Positions 16,626 to 25,576 of a stretch of DNA of 64,000 bases are shown one piece after another. How positions within the stretch are numbered: the first letter of the stretch is position 1; the number at the start of each line of letters is the position of its first letter. The position numbers and the translations under genes are program-made. The notes beneath the pieces were generated by a model. The model saw only the letters and a program-made list of their open reading frames with translations. It was not told the DNA's origin and made no database searches. This stretch comes from DATAUD01 sp035511075 (GTDB lineage: Bacteria > Verrucomicrobiota > Verrucomicrobiia > Limisphaerales > Palsa-1400): assembly GCA_035511075.1 (NCBI GenBank), contig DATKFW010000109.1, forward strand, positions 11,888-75,887, written 5' to 3'.

Positions 16626-18365
16626 ATGTCCACGGCGCAACCAATCGAACCGTCCTACCAGAAACCGCTCAGGCTGTGGCCCGGCGTGGTCATCGTGGCG
16701 ATCCAATGGCTGCTCCGGTTCGTCCTGCCGGTCTTTGTGCCGGAGGCCCTCGGCATCGGGGTGATCGGCGGACTCGTGTGCGGATTTCTGGTGGTCGTGT
16801 GGTGGCTGTGCTTCAGCCGGGCGGCCTGGTCGGAACGGCTGGGTGCTTTGGCCCTGATAGTCGTCGGGATGGTCGCCACGTCGCGCCTCGTTGACGTGTC
16901 CATTGCGACGGGAATGATGGGGTTGGCGTTTCCCATCTATGCCATCCCGGTCTTGTGCCTGGCGTTTGTCGTCTGGGCCGTGGCCACCCGGCGCCTCGCC
17001 GCCGGAGTTCGGCGCATCACGATGGTCGCGACCATCCTGCTCGCTTGCGGTGTGTGGACGCTCCTGCGGACCGGCGGTGTTACCGGCAGCTTCGCTTCGG
17101 ACCTCTCCTGGCGTTGGTCGAAGACTCCCGAGGAACGGCTGCTGTCCCAGGCGGCGGAGGCGCCTGCGGCGCTCCAGGCGGCTTCGGCAGCGCCTGAGTC
17201 CGGCGCCGATTGGCCGGGCTTTCGCGGGCCGCATCGCGACGGCATTGTCCCTGGGGTGCGGATCGAGACCAACTGGGCTGCGTCGCCACCCGTCGAGTTA
17301 TGGCGCCGGCCGATTGGACCGGGCTGGTCGTCCTTAGCGGTCCACGGCAATCTTCTTTACACGCAGGAGCAGCGCGGTGAGGACGAGGTCGTTGCCTGTT
17401 ATGACGCGACCACCGGCAAGCCCGTGTGGGCGCACCGGGACGCGGCTCGGTTTTGGGAGTCCAATGGCGGCGCCGGTCCGCGCTCGACACCGGCACTTGG
17501 CAATGGTCGTGTCTATGCATTTGGCGCGACCGGAATCCTGAACGCGCTCGACGCCCGCAACGGCGCCCTCCTGTGGTCGAGCCATCCTCCGTCCGACACC
17601 GACACGAGAGTCCCGGGGTGGGGCTTCGCCGGCTCGCCACTGGTGGTCGGCGACGTCGTCATCGTCGCCGCCGTCGGACGGCTCGCTGCCTACGATATTG
17701 CCACCGGCGCCCGCCGCTGGGTTGGCCCGGTCGGCGGCGATGGATACAGTTCGCCGCAACTATTTATGATTGACGGTGTGGCGCAAGTCGTGCTGCTGAG
17801 CGGGCAGGGCGCTGTGAGCGTGGCGCCGACCGACGGCACGTTGCTTTGGGAGTACCCGTGGCATTCGGGCGCACGCATCGTGCAGCCGGCCTTGGTTCCC
17901 AATGGCGACATCCTCATCAGCGCCTCGGGCGCCGGCGGCGGAGTCAACATGCGCTGCCTCGCCGTTAGGCACCGAACCGGCGGATGGGCGGTGGAAGAGC
18001 GGTGGACATCGGTCGGGCTGAAGCCGTACTTCAATGACTTCGTCGTTTACGATGGCTGTGCTTTCGGCTTCGACGGCTCGATCCTCGCGTGCATCGACCT
18101 TCAGGATGGAAAGCGGAAGTGGAAGGGCGGACGGTACGGAAGCGGGCAGCTCCTGTTGTTGCCAGACCAGGGCTTGCTTCTGGTGCTTTCCGAGCAGGGT
18201 GAGCTGGCGCTAGTCAGGGCGTCGCCCGACGAGTTCACAGAACTGGGGCGTTTCCCGGCGATTAAGGGCAAGACTTGGAACCACCCGGTGCTGGCCGGCG
18301 ACCTGCTGCTGGTTCGCAACGGGCAGGAAATGGCCGCGTTCCGGCTGGCGCTCCAGAAGCTGTGA
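16626..18365 (+). CDS. Membrane-anchored PQQ-like beta-propeller protein
   Basis: 579 aa. The first ~150 residues hold about five hydrophobic helices (e.g. LWPGVVIVAIQWLLRFVLP and AIPVLCLAFVVWAVATRRL), followed by a low-complexity Ala/Glu linker and then an eight-bladed quinoprotein-like propeller starting DWPGFRGPHRDGIVPG. Blades are marked by repeats such as VACYDATTGKPVWAHRD, LNALDARNGALLWSS and LAAYDIATGARRWVG (AxDxxTGxxxW pattern). The DWPxFRGPxRDG opening is very common in secreted PQQ-like proteins of Planctomycetes and Verrucomicrobia, whose role is unknown; enzymatic PQQ binding cannot be claimed because no alcohol-dehydrogenase residues are seen. The membrane part in front is an unusual addition. 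Confidence 0.82.
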   Translation: MSTAQPIEPSYQKPLRLWPGVVIVAIQWLLRFVLPVFVPEALGIGVIGGLVCGFLVVVWWLCFSRAAWSERLGALALIVVGMVATSRLVDVSIATGMMGLAFPIYAIPVLCLAFVVWAVATRRLAAGVRRITMVATILLACGVWTLLRTGGVTGSFASDLSWRWSKTPEERLLSQAAEAPAALQAASAAPESGADWPGFRGPHRDGIVPGVRIETNWAASPPVELWRRPIGPGWSSLAVHGNLLYTQEQRGEDEVVACYDATTGKPVWAHRDAARFWESNGGAGPRSTPALGNGRVYAFGATGILNALDARNGALLWSSHPPSDTDTRVPGWGFAGSPLVVGDVVIVAAVGRLAAYDIATGARRWVGPVGGDGYSSPQLFMIDGVAQVVLLSGQGAVSVAPTDGTLLWEYPWHSGARIVQPALVPNGDILISASGAGGGVNMRCLAVRHRTGGWAVEERWTSVGLKPYFNDFVVYDGCAFGFDGSILACIDLQDGKRKWKGGRYGSGQLLLLPDQGLLLVLSEQGELALVRASPDEFTELGRFPAIKGKTWNHPVLAGDLLLVRNGQEMAAFRLALQKL

Positions 18366-18390
18366 TTGACCATGTTTGGGAGGGCGCGGT

Positions 18391-18463
18391 CAGTGTCTGT
18401 AAGCTTGACTCGCTTTTTAGAAGGCGTTTCACCACGGATAACACGGATGGGGCGGGGGAGGAT
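18391..18463 (+). repeat. Interspersed repeat family 1, copy B
   Basis: CAGTGTCTGTAAGCTTGACT, then a short spacer, TTTCACCACGGATAACACGG and ATGGGGCGGGGGAGGATCTG. Same order and orientation as copies A and C. It starts 26 bp after the PQQ-propeller stop codon. Just downstream, TTTCAAA (18469-18475) and TTTGAAA (18483-18489) could form a weak hairpin. Confidence 0.8.
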
Positions 18464-18588
18464 CTGTTTTTCAAACCGTGTTTTTGAAACACAAACGCAC
18501 GCGGCCGGGAAAGCGCATATTCCTCCGAAAGAGTCAACTGTGGTCGCGAAGTTTGACTCTTGGCTGGGGCGCATGCTAGAATCTGAAA

Positions 18589-19623
18589 ATGGTTAACCCA
18601 GCGGGCAAGAAATTGTGTTGGTTTTCGATTGCCGTTTACGTTTTGCTCTCATCGAACTGGGTTGGGGTGGCGTTTGCGCAAGAATTTAGAGCGACGGGGA
18701 CGGTGAGGATGGAGTCGCTCACGCTGGGGAAAGTATTTACACAGCATTTTGAGATCGCTGTAAGCGGCTGCCGAGCGCTGATTCTCTCGTCAAATATTGA
18801 TGCTTCCAGCGGTTATGTATCCATAAATCCGCGCGGAGGATTTGTTCCACACACGAATGAAACAGACCGGTTAAGTGTGGAAGTCGGCATCGAAAACGGA
18901 AGCATTTATAACTTGGCTCGCTTCTACAGCGAGGACGGCTGCAGGATTGCAGCGTCGATTGATGCTTTCAGAGCGCCGATGGACGACGTGGCCAGTCAGG
19001 TTAACTATCTGTGGTTTGCGTTTGTTTCATCAAGTTATTTCCGGCAACAGACAAATAACCTCCTGGAGCCGATTTGGACGTTGGACGACTATCAGTTAAG
19101 GGAGCAGCATTTCAAGGTTCTGGCAGGCTGGTCGCTGAATGAGGTTGCGCCGTTTTTGCCCAAGAGGGTTACGTATTATTCCGACGGTAATTTGCGAGGT
19201 CGCGTAAACGGAACATCCTATGTTGGACTGGCCCCTTCGCCGTACGATCATGGATTCACTAATTTCATATACGAGGAATTGTCCGCGACAAATTCGGGCG
19301 GTCTGGAAATCCCGAAGGAATTCCGGTTTACCCGATACGGCTTTGTCCGGGACAGCCTCACGCCGATCGTGATCGTCAGCGGGAGGGTCGATCAATTCAC
19401 GCCTAATGCGTCCGCCACAGTTTTCACTCCACCTTACACCGGCGGTATTGAAATTGCCGACAAGAGATTCGCGCTGTCAAATCCACCGGTGGATATGGTA
19501 TTGTTTCCGGCAAGCAACGGCAATTGGAAGGGCACAAATGTCGAGCGACTCTATCAAAGGGAATTGAAATTCAATCTGCTTGGGAAGCCGCAGGCGGTCT
19601 CTGGATCGGTTCGTGCCCATTGA
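18589..19623 (+). CDS. Secreted hypothetical protein
   Basis: 344 aa, family not recognised. A signal peptide (residues ~8-31, ending VAFAQ) shows export. The mature part is predicted mostly beta, with two cysteines (SGCRALIL and EDGCRIAAS, about 55 residues apart) that could form a disulfide in the periplasm. Tyrosine and asparagine content is high, as in surface or periplasmic proteins. The start is the only ATG near the signal peptide. Neighbours are repeat copies on both sides (18391-18463 and 19650-19700), with no operon partner. No lipobox or sorting signal is visible. Confidence 0.65.
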   Translation: MVNPAGKKLCWFSIAVYVLLSSNWVGVAFAQEFRATGTVRMESLTLGKVFTQHFEIAVSGCRALILSSNIDASSGYVSINPRGGFVPHTNETDRLSVEVGIENGSIYNLARFYSEDGCRIAASIDAFRAPMDDVASQVNYLWFAFVSSSYFRQQTNNLLEPIWTLDDYQLREQHFKVLAGWSLNEVAPFLPKRVTYYSDGNLRGRVNGTSYVGLAPSPYDHGFTNFIYEELSATNSGGLEIPKEFRFTRYGFVRDSLTPIVIVSGRVDQFTPNASATVFTPPYTGGIEIADKRFALSNPPVDMVLFPASNGNWKGTNVERLYQRELKFNLLGKPQAVSGSVRAH

Positions 19624-19649
19624 TGATCCAGTTGAAGCGGGAAGGCGCC

Positions 19650-19700
19650 ATGTTACCACGGATCAGACCGAGAACTCGGATAGAGCGGGGTGAATCTGTT
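19650..19700 (+). repeat. Interspersed repeat family 1, degenerate copy D
   Basis: A shortened copy: TTACCACGGATCAGACCG, then CTCGGATAGAGCGGGGTGAA and TCTG, matching the second half of copies A-C (ACCACGGAT...CGGATGGAGCGGGGGAATCTG). The first half (CTGTAAGCTTGACT) is missing. It lies 27 bp after the stop of the secreted hypothetical gene. Confidence 0.6.
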
Positions 19701-19804
19701 GATGGCCGAAATGTGATTAAGGATGTCCCAAAAGGGATAGATTGATCCGGGTGACACTGGTAAGAATCAGAAATCACGGATTTTGAATCAAAACTTATAG
19801 ACAC

Positions 19805-20497
19805 ATGAAGACCAAGACCTCTGGTTCGGTAATTTCGACTTTGCTTTTCGCCGGGGCATTGGGATTCAGCGGAAGCGTCCAAGCCTCGCTGACGACCTAT
19901 GCCAGCGATGCGGCATGGTCAGGCGCTGTCGGAACGCAGACGACAACCACGATCCCCGATGTTGCCCCCGGTTCGTATGTCTACATCGGCCAGGGCACCG
20001 CAAGCGTCACGTATGGCGGGGTGACTTTTTCGCAAAGCGGCACTCTTGGTAATGGCTACTTTTACAACATCGGTTCAGGTTACTTCGGCAACACAGAGGC
20101 TGTGCTGTCGAGCCAGGAACAAAGTATTGGGGTCGCGAACATCCTCATCACGTTACCTTCACCTGTGACGGCCTTTGCGTTGAATTTGGGTTACGGTACA
20201 TTTTTTGGTGGTTCGGTTACTTTCACGCTTGGCAACGGGGACACCTTCACCCAGGGCAGCGAGGACAACGTTAACTACACCACACCGGGCTTTGCAGGAG
20301 CCACCGACACCGCCCCTTTTACTACGATTCTCGTGACCACTGGGGACGAGGGTCTTAATATTAACAACCTTGTCACCGCCGACGGTCTTACCAGCCCCGT
20401 TCCGGAACCGACGACGCTGATCTCCGGCGCGGTGATGCTCCTGCCGTTTGGTTCGAGTGCGGTTCGGCAGATTCGCAAGAAAATGCAGGCGGCTTAA
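19805..20497 (+). CDS. PEP-CTERM sorting domain protein
   Basis: 230 aa. Signal peptide at residues ~1-27 (GALGFSGSVQAS), a mature beta-rich, Gly/Thr/Ser-rich domain (YASDAAWSGAV, GTASVTYGGVTFSQSG, FALNLGYGTFFGGSVTFTLG), and a C-terminal sorting signal: VPEPTT, a hydrophobic segment LISGAVMLLPFG and a basic end RQIRKKMQAA. Proteins of this kind are handled by an exosortase (EpsH/XrtA type) and often end up in the outer surface or EPS; no exosortase gene is in the window. An intrinsic terminator follows 24 bp after the stop. Confidence 0.88.
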   Translation: MKTKTSGSVISTLLFAGALGFSGSVQASLTTYASDAAWSGAVGTQTTTTIPDVAPGSYVYIGQGTASVTYGGVTFSQSGTLGNGYFYNIGSGYFGNTEAVLSSQEQSIGVANILITLPSPVTAFALNLGYGTFFGGSVTFTLGNGDTFTQGSEDNVNYTTPGFAGATDTAPFTTILVTTGDEGLNINNLVTADGLTSPVPEPTTLISGAVMLLPFGSSAVRQIRKKMQAA

Positions 20498-20521
20498 GGG
20501 ATTCGATTTTTAATGCGGAAG

Positions 20522-20548
20522 AGGCGTTGACTTTGGTCAGCGCCTTTT
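20522..20548 (+). terminator. Intrinsic terminator of the PEP-CTERM gene
   Basis: A 10-bp stem, AGGCGTTGAC (20522-20531) pairing with GTCAGCGCCT (20536-20545) with one G-T wobble, a 4-base loop, and a run of T after the stem (TTTT, then CGTTT). This is the clearest rho-independent terminator in the window. Confidence 0.85.
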
Positions 20549-20565
20549 CGTTTCAGGGGCGCTCT

Positions 20566-20640
20566 CAGTGTCTGTACGCTTGACTCGTTTTCGAAGATAT
20601 TTTACCACGGATTACAGGTAATACACGGATGGAGCCGGCG
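20566..20640 (+). repeat. Interspersed repeat family 1, copy C
   Basis: CAGTGTCTGTACGCTTGACT, GAAGATATTTTACCACGG, ATTACAGGTAATACACGG and ATGGAGCCGG. Closest to copy A (12514-12594); it begins 18 bp beyond the intrinsic terminator and ends 60 bp before the kinase gene. Confidence 0.8.
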
Positions 20641-20700
20641 ATAAACTGTTCTTAAGGAATATTCATACTTGTAGTCCTTCCTATGCGCATGTAGGAGTGA

Positions 20701-23691
20701 ATGAGCCGGATCAAATCAGACATGCCACCGCCGCGACAACACGAAGAAGCCCTGTTTGCGCTCGCGCTGGAAAAACCTTTGGACAAACGCGCGGCGTTTC
20801 TGGATGCGGTATGCGAGGGCGACCCCGAGCTGCGCCAACGCCTGGATGCCTGGCTGGCCGCCCACGACGAAACGGGCGAATCGCCGCCCAAAGGCGCGCC
20901 CGCAGTGGCGGCGACGATAAAGCTCGATTTCCCCGACGCCCCGGACGAAGCAGTCGGGCAGACCCTCGGGCGTTATAAATTGTTGGAGCAGATTGGGGAG
21001 GGCGGGTGCGGAGTGGTGTATGTCGCCGAGCAAAGCCAGCCGGTGCGCCGTCGGGTGGCGCTCAAGGTGATCAAGCTGGGAATGGATACCAAACAGGTGG
21101 TGGCGCGGTTCGAGGCGGAGCGGCAGGCGTTGGCAATGATGGATCATCCGAATATCGCCAAGGTGCTGGATGCCGGGGCGACCGAAACGGGGCGTCCGTA
21201 TTTCGTGATGGAACTGGTGCGCGGGATAAAGATCACCGATTACTGCGACCAAAATAATCTCACGACGCGGGAGCGACTTGAACTGTTCATCAAGGTGTGC
21301 CAGGCGATTCAACACGCGCACCAGAAGGGGATTATCCATCGAGACATCAAGCCGTCGAATATCCTGGTGACATTGCATGACGGTGTGCCGGTGCCGAAGG
21401 TGATTGATTTTGGGATTGCGAAAGCGACCGAGGGGCGGTTGACGGACGCGACGATTTACACGCAGTTGCAACAGTTTATTGGGACGCCGGCGTATATGAG
21501 CCCGGAACAGGCGGAGATGAGCGGGCTGGATATTGACACGCGCAGCGACATCTACAGCCTCGGTGTGCTGCTCTATGAGTTGCTGGTGGGCAGCACGCCG
21601 TTCGACGCGTTCCTGCTGATGGTCTCGGGCGTGGACGCGATGCGCAGGACCATTCGCGAGAATGAACCGGTGCCGCCGAGCACCCGGTTTGCGACGTTGA
21701 GGGGCGCGGAATTGACGACGACGGCCAAGCGCCGTTCCACCGAGACTTCAAAGCTGATTCACCAGCTCAAGGGTGACCTGGACTGGATTGTGTTGAAGTG
21801 CCTGGAAAAGGACAGGACGCGGCGCTACGAAACGGCCAATGGCTTGGGCGCCGACCTCAAACGGCACCTGGACAACGAGCCGGTGTTGGCCCGCCCGCCG
21901 GGCACCGGGTACAGAATACAAAAATTCGTGAGGCGACATCGGGCGGGAGTGGTGGCGGGGAGTTTGGTGGCGCTGGCCCTTGTGGCGGGGATGATCGGCA
22001 CGACCTTGGGGTTGCTCGACGCGCTGAAACAGAAGCGGGAGGCGCAGCGCGAGCGGACGGAAGCGGATCGGCAGGGGCGGATCGCGAAGCATACGACGGA
22101 GTTTTTGACGGGAATGTTTGAAAGCATCGATCCGGGCGAGGCCAGGCTGCGGGACATCACGGTGCGGGAGGTGCTGGATCAAGCCAGCGGGAAGCTTGGG
22201 ACGGCTTTTCCGGGCGACCCGCTGACCGAACTGCCGATTCGCAGAACGATGGTGGATGTTTATTCAAGACTGGGCAAGCCGTACTCGGCACTGACCAATG
22301 CAGAGGCTGAACTGGCGCTGGCCCAGGCGGCTTATGGCGACCAGGATTCGGAGGCCAAAGCGGCCAGCCTGAATGACCTTGCGGAGTCTCTTGATTCGGC
22401 GGCCCGCTCCTCCGAGGCGCTGCCGGTGCATGAGCAGGCTTTGGCGATGCGGCGACGAATCCACCCTGGAGACAGCCCTGAGGTAGCCAAGAGCTTATCC
22501 GGACTTGCGACGTGCCAGGTTGATCTGGGGCTGCCCGCGGAGGCCCTGACTAATTACGAGGCGGCATCGGCAATGTTTGAACGAATCCACCAAGGGGACA
22601 ACACTGACGTGGCCGAGAGCCTGTACGGTGTTGCCAACTGCAAGAAGTACCTGGGCCGAACCGACGAGGCGTTGACCAATTTCGAGGCGACCCTGGCGAC
22701 GTTTCGAAGAATCTATCACGGGGACTATCCTGACGTGGCCGTGTGCCTGAACACTATCGGCCAGTGCCAGGAAAGTTTGGGTCGCTACGCCGAGGCCCTG
22801 ACCAACTACCAGGCGAGTTTGGCTATGGACCAACGATACTTCAGAGGAGACCATCCGAATGTGGCCGACGCATTTGGCAATCTGGCCCACTGCCAGGTCA
22901 ATTTGGGCCTTTACGCCGAGGCGCTTACCAATCGTGAGGGGAGTTTGGCCATGTACCGACGGATCCACCAAGGGGACAGCCCTGACGTGGCGTTATCCCT
23001 GGACCTGCTTGGCGACTGCCAGGATCACCTGGGTCGACACGCCGAGGCCATGGGCAATTTCGAGGCGGGTCTGGCGATGGCGCAAAGGGTGCATTGCTTC
23101 GATGATTTCCTCATGGGCCGCGAGCGCAATCGTTTTGGGGATTGTCTTAATTTTCTAGGGCGCCTGGACGAAGCGCGCCGGCAATACGAGGAAGCCGCGG
23201 CCAGTTATCAGCGGTCCACCACCGTGCCGTTGACTGAAAAATCCGGGAAAATCGGCCTGGTGAAATCACGGGAGAAACTGGGCGATGTTCTGGTCGAAAT
23301 GGGCAGGACGCCGGAGGCCATCACGAATTATCAGGCGGGACTTGAGCTGGCCGAAGGCATTCTGGCCAACGGCGCCGCCGACGCCGAGGTCAAGGCGCTA
23401 CGGCTGACGTGTCGCATCAAGCTTGGTCTGGAAAAGGCGGAGGTGGTGGTCGATGAAGTTCTGCCGGAAAGCCAGGCGCTGGACATCGGCCTCAAGGCAG
23501 GCGACGTGCTGGTCAGTTACGACGGCAAGCCGGTGGTCTGCGCGGCCGACTTGCCGCTGCTGACCGCGCGCGCCACCGGAACGGGACGCGAACTGGAGAT
23601 CCGCCGCGGGGGAGCGCCGCTTAAGCTGGCCGTAAACCCCGGGCCGTTGGGTTCGATATGCGAAGACCGAAGTGTTGTGAAGGAGAACTGA
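20701..23691 (+). CDS. Membrane Ser/Thr protein kinase with TPR repeats and a C-terminal PDZ-like domain
   Basis: 996 aa. N-terminal helical region (EEALFALALE, residues ~15-55), kinase domain at residues ~92-385 with glycine loop GEGGCGVVYVA, catalytic lysine in VALKVIK, HRDIKPSN catalytic loop, DFGIAK, and the activation-segment GTPAYMSPEQA; all catalytic residues are intact. One transmembrane helix (VVAGSLVALALVAGMIGTTLG, about residue 417) places the kinase in the cytoplasm. Beyond it lie ~7 tandem 42-residue TPRs (residues ~515-880) and a PDZ-like end (ALDIGLKAGDVLVSYDGKPV, residues ~900-985), both predicted periplasmic. Kinase-TPR fusions are common in this phylum; a terminal PDZ is less usual. 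The target is unknown; the downstream membrane pair is a candidate by proximity only. Confidence 0.92.
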   Translation: MSRIKSDMPPPRQHEEALFALALEKPLDKRAAFLDAVCEGDPELRQRLDAWLAAHDETGESPPKGAPAVAATIKLDFPDAPDEAVGQTLGRYKLLEQIGEGGCGVVYVAEQSQPVRRRVALKVIKLGMDTKQVVARFEAERQALAMMDHPNIAKVLDAGATETGRPYFVMELVRGIKITDYCDQNNLTTRERLELFIKVCQAIQHAHQKGIIHRDIKPSNILVTLHDGVPVPKVIDFGIAKATEGRLTDATIYTQLQQFIGTPAYMSPEQAEMSGLDIDTRSDIYSLGVLLYELLVGSTPFDAFLLMVSGVDAMRRTIRENEPVPPSTRFATLRGAELTTTAKRRSTETSKLIHQLKGDLDWIVLKCLEKDRTRRYETANGLGADLKRHLDNEPVLARPPGTGYRIQKFVRRHRAGVVAGSLVALALVAGMIGTTLGLLDALKQKREAQRERTEADRQGRIAKHTTEFLTGMFESIDPGEARLRDITVREVLDQASGKLGTAFPGDPLTELPIRRTMVDVYSRLGKPYSALTNAEAELALAQAAYGDQDSEAKAASLNDLAESLDSAARSSEALPVHEQALAMRRRIHPGDSPEVAKSLSGLATCQVDLGLPAEALTNYEAASAMFERIHQGDNTDVAESLYGVANCKKYLGRTDEALTNFEATLATFRRIYHGDYPDVAVCLNTIGQCQESLGRYAEALTNYQASLAMDQRYFRGDHPNVADAFGNLAHCQVNLGLYAEALTNREGSLAMYRRIHQGDSPDVALSLDLLGDCQDHLGRHAEAMGNFEAGLAMAQRVHCFDDFLMGRERNRFGDCLNFLGRLDEARRQYEEAAASYQRSTTVPLTEKSGKIGLVKSREKLGDVLVEMGRTPEAITNYQAGLELAEGILANGAADAEVKALRLTCRIKLGLEKAEVVVDEVLPESQALDIGLKAGDVLVSYDGKPVVCAADLPLLTARATGTGRELEIRRGGAPLKLAVNPGPLGSICEDRSVVKEN
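22440..23090 (+). repeat. Tandem 126-bp repeats encoding 42-residue TPRs
   Basis: Within the kinase gene, units of 126 bp encode repeats of the kinesin-light-chain TPR type, each with GLYAEALTN / YRRIHQGDSPDVA-like blocks and an NLAxCQxxLG block. Phrases such as CACCAAGGGGACA recur in several units. The copies differ at many third positions, so they are old rather than freshly duplicated, but unit number may still vary between strains. Confidence 0.7.
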
Positions 23692-23917
23692 TTGCGGGAG
23701 GCAGGAGATCCCGGTGAAGCGGTGACTTGAGCATCCGACGCGGCCCGGAGGGCGCGCTTGTCAAACATCAATATCGGGTACAAGGCAAGATCGCCCGGCC
23801 ATAGGTGAATTCCACGACGGCGAAGCGAGAGTTTTTAGTTGTTTCAAAACCGCGGGCAATCGTGTATTGTTGAACAGGACAGGAGAAGCGGGGGTCAAAC
23901 TGGCGACAGCACCCATT

Positions 23918-25576
23918 ATGCAGAATTCGGCAGATCGAAATCGATGGTTGTGGTTTGGATTGTGTGCGGCCTTCGCAGGGCTGATGTTGCTCTGCGGCTG
24001 GCTCATACCGATCCATCTGCGCGCGGTGGACCCGGCAATCCTGGAACGGGCCGGGGCGGAAACGCCTTCTTTGATCGATCGGGGCGTGGCGCTGGCGCGC
24101 GACAAACACCCTGATTCAGCGCGGCTGCTCCTGGAGGCGGCACAAAGCGAAAATATCACCGGCGCCGGGGAAGTCGCCCTGGCGCTGAGCAGTCCCGCGC
24201 TGACCGGGGCGGCCCCTGTTCCGGCGACGGAATATGTGATTCGGCTCGAAAATCGCGAGCGAATTCTCGATTCGTTGAGCGCGTCGGCGTCGCCCGGGAT
24301 TCGAGAATTGATGCGTTGCCGCGAGTTGACCAATACGGTTCTGTTTCCGCCGTCGAGTTCGGCCGCGGGCCAGGCGTTCGACGCGGCGCTGTGCGTTTGG
24401 GGCCAGCTTTTGACGGACAATTCGATTACGCCCGGATTGCGCGACGCGCTGCTGGAGAGGGCGGGAACGGCCAATAGCGGCGGGGATACCGAGCCGCTCG
24501 AGAACATGGCGATGGACATGATGTCGTTGGGGCAGCGGTTCGATTGGGACCAACTAAAGGAATTTGTCAGAGGGATCGGCGACGCGCGCACCCTGGGACT
24601 GCTGGCGGAACAGGCGCGCAACGCGGGGGCGAAATTGCCGGTGCTCTTTTCGGGGGTGGAACTTTCCGGGGAACCGGCGCAGGTGGCGGCATACGTGAAC
24701 AATTTCAGCCAAACCGGCCTTGGGGACGTCGGGACGGCGCTGCAATTTGGGGCCGGCGGCGTGACCGAACTGACGCAGCGCAACCAGCGTTTATACGATA
24801 CACCGGCGATGAGGTGGTTGAGGGCGTCGGGGCCGTTCGGGATGTTCTTTCGGGCTGGGGCGGATTACGCCTTGCGAGTTCCGTGGTTTGCGCTATCAAT
24901 AAAGTGGTTCTTTTACATATCCTCCGGATTTCTGATCGCGCTGGGGTTGCATTTTGCCCGGCCGCCGGTGGCGGCGATAGAGGAACCATTGCTTGTCAGT
25001 GGGATACACCTGGCGCGGGAAGTGCTATTTGCGTTTGGGTTTTTGCTCGTAGTCTTACTCCTGAGCGAGCCGTTTCTCGCCCAGGAAAGCCAGAAGCTGG
25101 ATATCCCGTTTCGGCTTCGGTTGCCCGGTGTGGCGGCCGTGACAGCGGGCGCCGTGACCAACGTGAAACCGAAATTATTTATGACAACAAGTTTATTGAC
25201 ATTGTTTATATTCTTTGTCCTGCAGGCGCTCTTGTATTGCGGCTGCCTGGTCAAGCTGGCCGAAATCCGCCGTCAAAGCGTCGTGCCGCGGGTGAAACTC
25301 AGGTTGTTGGAAAACGAGGAACATCTCTTTGACGCGGGGCTGTACCTGGGATTCGGGGGGACGATAGTGTGTCTTATTCTGGCGTCGCTGAGTTTGACGC
25401 AGTTCAGCCTGATGGCGGCCTATTCATGCACGGCGTTTGGCATTCTGTTCGTTTCAGTCTTCAAGATATTTCAACTGCGGCCCGTCCGGCGGCAGTTGTT
25501 GTTGCAGGCGGAGGCGGAGCTTGAAGCGGTGTCCAGTGCGGCGGCGGCAAGGACCACACTCGTTCCGACGGCATGA
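23918..25576 (+). CDS. Multi-pass membrane protein with ExbB/TolQ-like C-terminal region
   Basis: 552 aa from the ATG at 23918; the frame is open from 23867. One transmembrane helix at residues ~10-30 (FGLCAAFAGLMLLCGWLI), a ~290-residue helical, probably periplasmic region, then about five helices from residue ~330. The last three resemble a proton-channel subunit: a helix ending in a basic loop (LYCGCLVKLAEIRRQSV), then LYLGFGGTIVCLILASLSL (GxxGT, as in ExbB/TolQ/MotA) and AAYSCTAFGILFVSVFKIF (Thr and Gly spaced as in TolQ TM3), with a basic C-terminus. No family was recognised outright; the motor reading is my inference. The stop overlaps the start of the next gene by 4 bp (ATGA), so the two products are probably made in fixed ratio. 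Confidence 0.6.
   Translation: MQNSADRNRWLWFGLCAAFAGLMLLCGWLIPIHLRAVDPAILERAGAETPSLIDRGVALARDKHPDSARLLLEAAQSENITGAGEVALALSSPALTGAAPVPATEYVIRLENRERILDSLSASASPGIRELMRCRELTNTVLFPPSSSAAGQAFDAALCVWGQLLTDNSITPGLRDALLERAGTANSGGDTEPLENMAMDMMSLGQRFDWDQLKEFVRGIGDARTLGLLAEQARNAGAKLPVLFSGVELSGEPAQVAAYVNNFSQTGLGDVGTALQFGAGGVTELTQRNQRLYDTPAMRWLRASGPFGMFFRAGADYALRVPWFALSIKWFFYISSGFLIALGLHFARPPVAAIEEPLLVSGIHLAREVLFAFGFLLVVLLLSEPFLAQESQKLDIPFRLRLPGVAAVTAGAVTNVKPKLFMTTSLLTLFIFFVLQALLYCGCLVKLAEIRRQSVVPRVKLRLLENEEHLFDAGLYLGFGGTIVCLILASLSLTQFSLMAAYSCTAFGILFVSVFKIFQLRPVRRQLLLQAEAELEAVSSAAAARTTLVPTA

Noticed and set aside
11889..20700. CRISPR array or integron from the recurring short repeats
   Set aside because: Copies are kilobases apart with genes between them, with no regular spacer pattern, integrase or attC-like fold.
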